16,933 nucleotides of DNA, from NCBI GenBank assembly GCA_019322855.1, contig JAHWIA010000005.1, forward strand, positions 1 through 16,933. The letters are read 5' to 3'. Shown piece after piece: positions 12,349 through 16,933 of the stretch; within the stretch, counting starts at the first letter, position 1; each line of letters starts with the position of its first letter. The stretch is from Candidatus Woesearchaeota archaeon (GTDB taxonomy: Archaea; Nanobdellota; Nanobdellia; Woesearchaeales; WJKV01). The notes below the pieces were generated by a model. It was not told the DNA's origin. It did no database searches and saw only the letters and a program-made list of their open reading frames with translations. A program made the translations under genes and the position numbers.

Positions 12349-15258
12349 ATGGCAGATAAGCTAGATTTTGTAAAGATCCAGGACAAATGGAAGAAAAAAT
12401 ATAAAGAGCAGAAGATCGGAGAGGTTGATGCAGAAAAAGGCAAAAAGAAATGGTTCCTTATCTGGGCATATACCACTGTTTCTGGATTTCTTCACACTGG
12501 CCATATGAGAGGATACAGTTATGCAGACACTATCTGCAGATTCAAAAGGATGAATGGTTATAATGTGTTATTGCCTGCAGGCGGTCATGCGACAGGAAAC
12601 GGCGCAATCACAAAGGCATTCAAGATAAAACAAAAAGACCAGAGATGGATAGATGAATTCAAGGAACACGGGCTTGATGATTCTGACATTGAAAAATTAG
12701 GAAACCCTGACGAGTTCGTGGAATTCTTTTGCAAGCAATATATAGATGATTTCCGTACTTTCGGTTTCATAGGAGATTGGGAGAGACGTTTTGTGAACAC
12801 TAACAGCAAAGACTATAATAAATTCATCACATGGCAGTTCAAGAAGCTTAATCAGCATAAATTATTGATACAAAAACCTTATTTTGCGACTGCATGCATC
12901 AAGTGCGGTCCTGTTGCAGTGGACCCTAGTGAGATGGATCTGCAGAAAGGCGGCACTGCTGAACAGCAGGAATTCACATTAATCAAACTAAGATTTCAGG
13001 AAGACAGCCAGTACATAATGTGCGCGACATTAAGGCCAGAGACTATGTATGGCCAGACAAACATATGGATAGATCCTGATACTTCTTATGCAAAGATCAA
13101 GGTGCCTGTTGAAATCAAAGACGAGAAAAAGACAGAGATATGGATCGTGAGCAAGGAATGCGCTGAAAAATTAAAATATCAGATAGATGGAATAACAGAT
13201 GCAGGAGAAATACATTCAAAAGAGATGCTCGGAAATTTCTGTCATGCACCTGCAGTAGACAGGGATGTAATAATTCTGCCTTCTGATTTCTGCGACCCGA
13301 ACATAGGAAGCGGAATCGTCACCAGCGTCCCGAGCGATGCACCGCACGATTACATGGGACTGCAGGATCTGAAAACAACAAAGAGCTTATGGGAAAAGTA
13401 CGGTCTTGACCATGACAAACTGATGGAGATAGAGTTGATACCTATCATCAATACTCCTGGATATGGAGAGTTCCCTGCAAAAGAATTGTGCGAAAAACTA
13501 GGCATCAAATCGCAGAACGACGAAGGAAAACTGGAAAAAGCAAAGAAAGAATTATACAAGCTGGGTTTTCATACAGGAACCATGAACGATAATTGCGGAC
13601 CATATGCAGGACTGAAAGTCACAGAAGCAAAAGACAAGATGAAGCAAGATCTAATAGATAATGGTGACGCGAGCATAATGCACGATCTTTCAGAAGAAGT
13701 CATTTGCAGGTGTGGAAGTCCTGTCATAATCAAACGGTATGATGACCAATGGTTCATCAAGTACAGTGACAAAGAATTGACAGAGAAGACAAAAATACAT
13801 GCAGAAAGCATGTACATAGTTCCGAAAAGTTATAATGACAATATGGCTGCTGCGCTTGACTGGTTTGAAGACAGGGCATGCGCAAGACAAGGAAAATGGA
13901 TGGGCACTGTCTTTCCGTTCGATGAGAAATACATAATAGAAGCAATCAGTGACAGCACATTATATCCCATCTACTATCTTGTTTCATTATATGTCAATCA
14001 AGGAAAATTGAAGATAGAGAATCTGACAGAAGCTTTCTTTGACTATGTGCTTCTGGGAAAAGGTAATGCAGAAGACGTCAGCAAGGAATGCAATATAGGT
14101 GCTGAATTGTTAAACAAGATCAAAGAAGATGTTGAATACTGGTATCCTCTGGACATCAATCTTGGAGGTAAAGAACACCAAAGGGTTCACTTCCCGCCGT
14201 TCTTGATGAATCATGTCGCGATTCTTCCCCAAAAATACTGGCCAAAAGGAATCTTTGTCAATTATTGGATAATGGGAAAGGCAGGTTCAAAACTCAGCAA
14301 ATCAAAAGGAGGCACGCTGCCAATACCTGGTGTCGCGCAGAAGTATGGTGTCGACAGCATGAGACTTTACTACACAAACCAGGGAAGTCCGTTCATGGAT
14401 ATTGAGTTTGAAGAATCTGATGTACTTAACTTCAGGACAAGACTGGAAAAAACATGGATATTGTTCAATGAATTGCTCGCCATAACAAAAGAAAAAACAG
14501 AAAGTGAAGAAAACAAGACAATGGACAGATGGCTTGAGAGCAAATTCAACAGCAGGTTGAAAATCATGACTGAAAAATTAAAAAGCGATGATTTCAAGCT
14601 AAGCAGTGATGAGGTGTATTTCAATATTTACAAGGATCTTTCCATGTATAAGAACAGAGGGGGCAAGAATAAAGACTTGATCCTTTCTATACTGGATAAA
14701 TGGACCAGAACTATCAGTATTTTCACTCCGTTCATCGCAGAAGAGATGTGGGAGATGCAGGGAAAGAAAAATTTTGTTGCCAATCAGGAATGGCCGATTG
14801 TCAATGAAAAGAAGATTGATAAATCAATAGAAGCTGCAGAAGAGATGTTCATGAAGACAAGAGAAGACATTAATCACGTCCTAAAGCTCGCAAAGATCCA
14901 GAAACCAAATGAGATCAAGCTTTTCATCGCACCTGAATGGAAGTATCAATTGATCAATAAGCTGGAGAAGATTCTTGAGAAGACAAAGAATCCAGGACAA
15001 GTCATGCAGGAGATAATGAAAGATGAGGATCTGAAGAAGCATGGCAAGGATGTCGCAGGTATTGTGCAAAGGATTGTCAAAAGCGGAAAGATTCCTGCAA
15101 AAGCGGAACAGAAAACAGAACTTGAATTGTTGAACGATACAAAATCAAATCTTGAAGCAGAATTCAAGTGCAATATCACAATCATAAAAGCAGACGACAG
15201 CAAAGAAGCAAAGGCAAGCCAAGCCATGCCAGGCAAACCTGCTATTTTAGCCGCATAA
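12349..15258 (+). CDS. leuS: Leucyl-tRNA synthetase, archaeal type
   Basis: A 969-residue class I aminoacyl-tRNA synthetase that charges tRNA-Leu. The HIGH motif is FLHTGH (residues 47-52), and the usual aromatic/proline-rich lead-in is replaced by WAYTTVSG. KLSKS at 648-652 is the KMSKS equivalent. The CP1 editing domain is present: TLRPET (227-232) and VPSDAPHDY (327-335) with the editing aspartate Asp334. A CIKCG segment near 184-188 suggests the zinc knuckle. The C-terminal domain ends ASQAMPGKPAILAA, matching the PGKPAI signature of archaeal LeuRS. The leaderless start at 12349 follows a TATA box. A tRNA-Leu gene lies about 1.45 kb upstream. The sequence is unusually diverged around the ATP site (AGGHATGNG), but both synthetic and editing residues appear present. 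Confidence 0.92.
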   Translation: MADKLDFVKIQDKWKKKYKEQKIGEVDAEKGKKKWFLIWAYTTVSGFLHTGHMRGYSYADTICRFKRMNGYNVLLPAGGHATGNGAITKAFKIKQKDQRWIDEFKEHGLDDSDIEKLGNPDEFVEFFCKQYIDDFRTFGFIGDWERRFVNTNSKDYNKFITWQFKKLNQHKLLIQKPYFATACIKCGPVAVDPSEMDLQKGGTAEQQEFTLIKLRFQEDSQYIMCATLRPETMYGQTNIWIDPDTSYAKIKVPVEIKDEKKTEIWIVSKECAEKLKYQIDGITDAGEIHSKEMLGNFCHAPAVDRDVIILPSDFCDPNIGSGIVTSVPSDAPHDYMGLQDLKTTKSLWEKYGLDHDKLMEIELIPIINTPGYGEFPAKELCEKLGIKSQNDEGKLEKAKKELYKLGFHTGTMNDNCGPYAGLKVTEAKDKMKQDLIDNGDASIMHDLSEEVICRCGSPVIIKRYDDQWFIKYSDKELTEKTKIHAESMYIVPKSYNDNMAAALDWFEDRACARQGKWMGTVFPFDEKYIIEAISDSTLYPIYYLVSLYVNQGKLKIENLTEAFFDYVLLGKGNAEDVSKECNIGAELLNKIKEDVEYWYPLDINLGGKEHQRVHFPPFLMNHVAILPQKYWPKGIFVNYWIMGKAGSKLSKSKGGTLPIPGVAQKYGVDSMRLYYTNQGSPFMDIEFEESDVLNFRTRLEKTWILFNELLAITKEKTESEENKTMDRWLESKFNSRLKIMTEKLKSDDFKLSSDEVYFNIYKDLSMYKNRGGKNKDLILSILDKWTRTISIFTPFIAEEMWEMQGKKNFVANQEWPIVNEKKIDKSIEAAEEMFMKTREDINHVLKLAKIQKPNEIKLFIAPEWKYQLINKLEKILEKTKNPGQVMQEIMKDEDLKKHGKDVAGIVQRIVKSGKIPAKAEQKTELELLNDTKSNLEAEFKCNITIIKADDSKEAKASQAMPGKPAILAA

Positions 15259-15270
15259 TTTTACGAAACA

Positions 15271-15280
15271 CTTTTAAATG
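15271..15280 (+). promoter_or_regulatory. Probable promoter of the small membrane protein gene
   Basis: CTTTTAAATG is a TATA-like element. It would place the transcription start near 15301, at the left edge of the palindrome at 15302-15319, leaving a leader of about 37 nt with a Shine-Dalgarno. Confidence 0.45.
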
Positions 15281-15301
15281 ATAATCGCTTTGTTCTTATA
15301 C

Positions 15302-15319
15302 AATTTATAGCTATAAATT
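15302..15319. promoter_or_regulatory. Perfect 18-bp palindrome at the expected transcription start
   Basis: AATTTATAGCTATAAATT is identical to its reverse complement over all 18 bases. It lies between the TATA-like element at 15271 and the Shine-Dalgarno at 15325. It could be a repressor operator, or, in RNA, a 5' structure. It also contains a TATA-like CTATAAATT, but that would put the transcript start at the ATG and waste the Shine-Dalgarno. Confidence 0.5.
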
Positions 15320-15324
15320 CAAAA

Positions 15325-15332
15325 AGAGGTGA
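15325..15332 (+). promoter_or_regulatory. Shine-Dalgarno of the small membrane protein
   Basis: AGAGGTGA lies 5 nt before the ATG at 15338 and decides this start over an in-frame GTG at 15329, which is inside the site. Confidence 0.65.
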
Positions 15333-15337
15333 TAACT

Positions 15338-15553
15338 ATGGCTAAGAAAAAAACAGCAGCTGCTGGAATGAAATGTCCTGTTTGCGGATGCTCAGGCGGA
15401 ATGATGGCTCTATGCGGAATTATCGTTCTGATTATCGGTATAATGTTTCTGCTGGTAGACCTGGGAAAATGGGACTTCTGGGGAGTTCAATGGTGGTCGA
15501 TAGCATTCATCATACTAGGCCTTGCAAAGATCTGCGGCGGTATGAGAAAATAA
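15338..15553 (+). CDS. Small two-helix membrane protein with a CPVCGC motif
   Basis: A 71-residue protein. A basic start (MAKKKT) is followed by a Cys-rich turn, KCPVCGCSGG (12-21), with another Cys at 26 and one near the C-terminus. Two hydrophobic segments lie at about 22-41 and 53-67, separated by a Trp-rich linker (GKWDFWGVQWW). The build resembles small DUF5668-like/LiaF-type membrane proteins, but I cannot fix the family. The CxxC-C cluster might bind a metal or form disulfides. It has its own promoter region with a palindrome, a strong Shine-Dalgarno and a T-rich terminator, so it is a monocistronic and probably regulated gene. Confidence 0.7.
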   Translation: MAKKKTAAAGMKCPVCGCSGGMMALCGIIVLIIGIMFLLVDLGKWDFWGVQWWSIAFIILGLAKICGGMRK

Positions 15554-15563
15554 ATTAAATAAT

Positions 15564-15595
15564 TATTTCTTATTTTTCTATTTTCTTTCTTTTCT
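15564..15595 (+). terminator. T-rich terminator after the small membrane protein gene
   Basis: About 30 nt with repeated T runs (TTATTTCTTATTTTTC and TTTTCTTTCTTTTC) follow the stop at 15553. There is no stem, typical of archaeal oligo-T termination. It separates this gene from the convergent gene ending at 15610. Confidence 0.55.
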
Positions 15596-15609
15596 AAGAA
15601 TTAACTTAA

Positions 15610-16933
15610 TTAACCTGCGATTCCTCGTTCTAAGATCACTGCTGCAAGTATGCTGAATATTATCATTGTCAATGCAGCTATCAAACAATATAATGTCGTT
15701 GCTTTCAGCATGTTCCTTCCCAATTGATACTGTTCGTTCAATTTATCGTCGCCATTCTCTATTGTGTTGCTCAATGTAGTGAGGATATAGATCAACTGTA
15801 CAACATAGATTCCTACGATTATCTGGAAGAAATAAGTAGGTATTGTATCTCCAGAGAAGATCTGCGCAATCCCGCCTACTTCACCTATACCTCCTGTTGC
15901 CTGCGCAAGATTAAGCCTGCCAAGGATAAAGGTAATCATGCTTGTGATGCCAACCACAACACCGCTGATCGCTGGCGCGAGAAAACCTACCTGTGATTTC
16001 ATATCGCTGATTATCTCTGCCATCAAATCCTTCAGACGTTCATTGACTTTATGGATCTCTTTTATGTAACGACTGACATTCATCAATGCCTGTGCAGCGA
16101 TCCTAGGACCTTTCCTGCTCGCCTCGACAAGAACTTTCATGCTGCTCTCAATGACGGCAGAAGGAAAGGATAATAATGCACCTACTTTTTTGTCAAATAT
16201 CGCTTCGCTCACACTCATTCCCAGTCGCGTGATGTTTTCGTTCGCTATTGCAAAGAATTTTCCAGTCTGGGTACCTTCTAAAGTTGTTGACACTTTCCCA
16301 AGAGCGATCTCTGTCGGAAGACCGTCTGCGAGCCTGTTACCCAACAAGAAGAGGCCGTTCGAGAATTCTGACTCTAATTTCTTGGTCTTATTCCTTATAG
16401 AAAAGACGCCTTTGCTCCTGAACTTGTAATAAATACCAATAGATATCCCGAGACCTAGAACAAGAAAGATAGATAACAGACCCGCACCTAAGCCAAAAGG
16501 CCCTATGAATTCGTCAGGCTTGCTTGAAGAAGGTCTATAATCCAGAAGACATGCAAGAGGTTTTGCTTCAAGATTTACTGCAGGATTGTATGTCTTCCAG
16601 TTCTTTGTGATACAAAGGTCAGAAGGAATATCAGAACCTGGAATATCCGGGATGACTGTGCCTATGTAAACTGGCGCGATTCCTATGATGACAAAGAATA
16701 ATGCGATTATTATACAAAAGTAAATTGGATTTACTCTTTTATTGATTAATGGCAATTTTATCTTTTTTAATTTCTTCAGCTCTGGATTTATGTCGCTGAC
16801 ATCTGTATTGCCGTAACCAGTAGGTCTTGTGGCAAGAATGTTCCTTCCCATCATATAGACTGCGATAGGCAGGACGATATTATACAATGTCGCTATGTAA
16901 TACCATCTTATGCCTTCCATGATACTGACAATC
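15610..16933 (-). CDS. Type II secretion F-domain (FlaJ/TadC-like) membrane protein, 5' end missing
   Basis: The frame is open from the TAA at 15612-15610 to the window edge; the first ATG seen is at 16920, but codons before it are also open, so the gene probably begins outside the window. The visible 436 residues start with one or two hydrophobic segments, then an extracellular stretch (about 85-140) with two cysteines. A further membrane helix follows, and then a T2SSF-like cytoplasmic domain at about 175-310 with LGNRLADGLPTEIALGKV, GMSVSEAIFD and a long RKGPRIAAQALMNVSRYI helix. Three to four membrane helices end it. This layout matches the second half of archaeal FlaJ/TadC platform proteins, which anchor type IV pilus-like or archaellum machines. 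If so, the N-terminal F domain and perhaps the FlaI-type ATPase lie beyond the edge. Which filament it serves cannot be told. Confidence 0.75.
   Translation of the reverse strand, partial: IVSIMEGIRWYYIATLYNIVLPIAVYMMGRNILATRPTGYGNTDVSDINPELKKLKKIKLPLINKRVNPIYFCIIIALFFVIIGIAPVYIGTVIPDIPGSDIPSDLCITKNWKTYNPAVNLEAKPLACLLDYRPSSSKPDEFIGPFGLGAGLLSIFLVLGLGISIGIYYKFRSKGVFSIRNKTKKLESEFSNGLFLLGNRLADGLPTEIALGKVSTTLEGTQTGKFFAIANENITRLGMSVSEAIFDKKVGALLSFPSAVIESSMKVLVEASRKGPRIAAQALMNVSRYIKEIHKVNERLKDLMAEIISDMKSQVGFLAPAISGVVVGITSMITFILGRLNLAQATGGIGEVGGIAQIFSGDTIPTYFFQIIVGIYVVQLIYILTTLSNTIENGDDKLNEQYQLGRNMLKATTLYCLIAALTMIIFSILAAVILERGIAG

Noticed and set aside
1..16933. CRISPR arrays, insertion sequences, integrase or prophage genes
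   Set aside because: No regularly spaced direct repeats, transposase motifs or terminal inverted repeats were found by reading; the window looks like stable chromosomal backbone.

Overview
The window is archaeal. It carries an archaeal-type ribosomal protein/RNA polymerase operon (S13-S4-S11-RpoD-tRNA-Leu-L18e-L13-S9-RpoN, including the archaeal/eukaryotic-only L18e and RpoN). Almost every transcription unit begins with an A/T-rich TATA box 26-29 nt upstream of an ATG, the pattern of leaderless archaeal mRNAs. An archaeal presenilin-type protease, a MinD-like ATPase, an M29 aminopeptidase, an archaeal-type LeuRS and an archaeal FlaJ/TadC-like membrane protein fit the same picture. The very compact layout and the strongly diverged proteins suggest a small-genome DPANN lineage, perhaps Woesearchaeota-like; that placement is inference and no database was consulted.

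Layout. 1-111: edge-truncated minus-strand CDS. 152-1078: presenilin-family intramembrane aspartyl protease. 1126-2892: three-gene operon (alpha-helical unknown, MinD-like ATPase, four-helix membrane protein). 2877-4019 (minus): membrane-anchored substrate-binding protein with no transporter beside it. 4104-4577: DUF457/YdjM-like membrane protein. 4578-5045 (minus) and 5114-5824 (plus): a divergent pair, an intact Nudix hydrolase and a winged-helix protein fused to a Nudix domain that has lost its catalytic glutamates. 5884-6703: two overlapping genes that look like diverged tandem paralogs of an unknown family. 6706-7137 (minus): unknown. 7214-8335: M29 aminopeptidase. 8456-12279: ribosomal/RNAP operon with an embedded tRNA-Leu(GAG). 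12349-15255: leucyl-tRNA synthetase. 15338-15553: small Cys-containing membrane protein. 15610 to the window end (minus): C-terminal part of a type II secretion F-domain protein.

Regulation. Two modes of initiation coexist. First genes of transcripts are mostly leaderless; internal genes use either a Shine-Dalgarno sequence (GAGGTGA type) or a stop-start coupling of the form TAA-A-ATG. Exceptions with real leaders are rps13 (about 75 nt, with a hairpin and short uORFs) and the small membrane protein at 15338 (strong SD and a perfect 18-bp palindrome at the expected transcription start).

The best candidate for an undescribed system is 4578-6703. A putative ligand-sensing HTH-Nudix regulator sits back to back with a catalytic Nudix enzyme and is followed by a paralog pair. 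The element AATTCCTCGA lies flush against the TATA boxes of both promoter regions. This resembles the logic of bacterial NrtR (Nudix-derived) regulators but with the domains in reverse order. Function and ligand are unknown.
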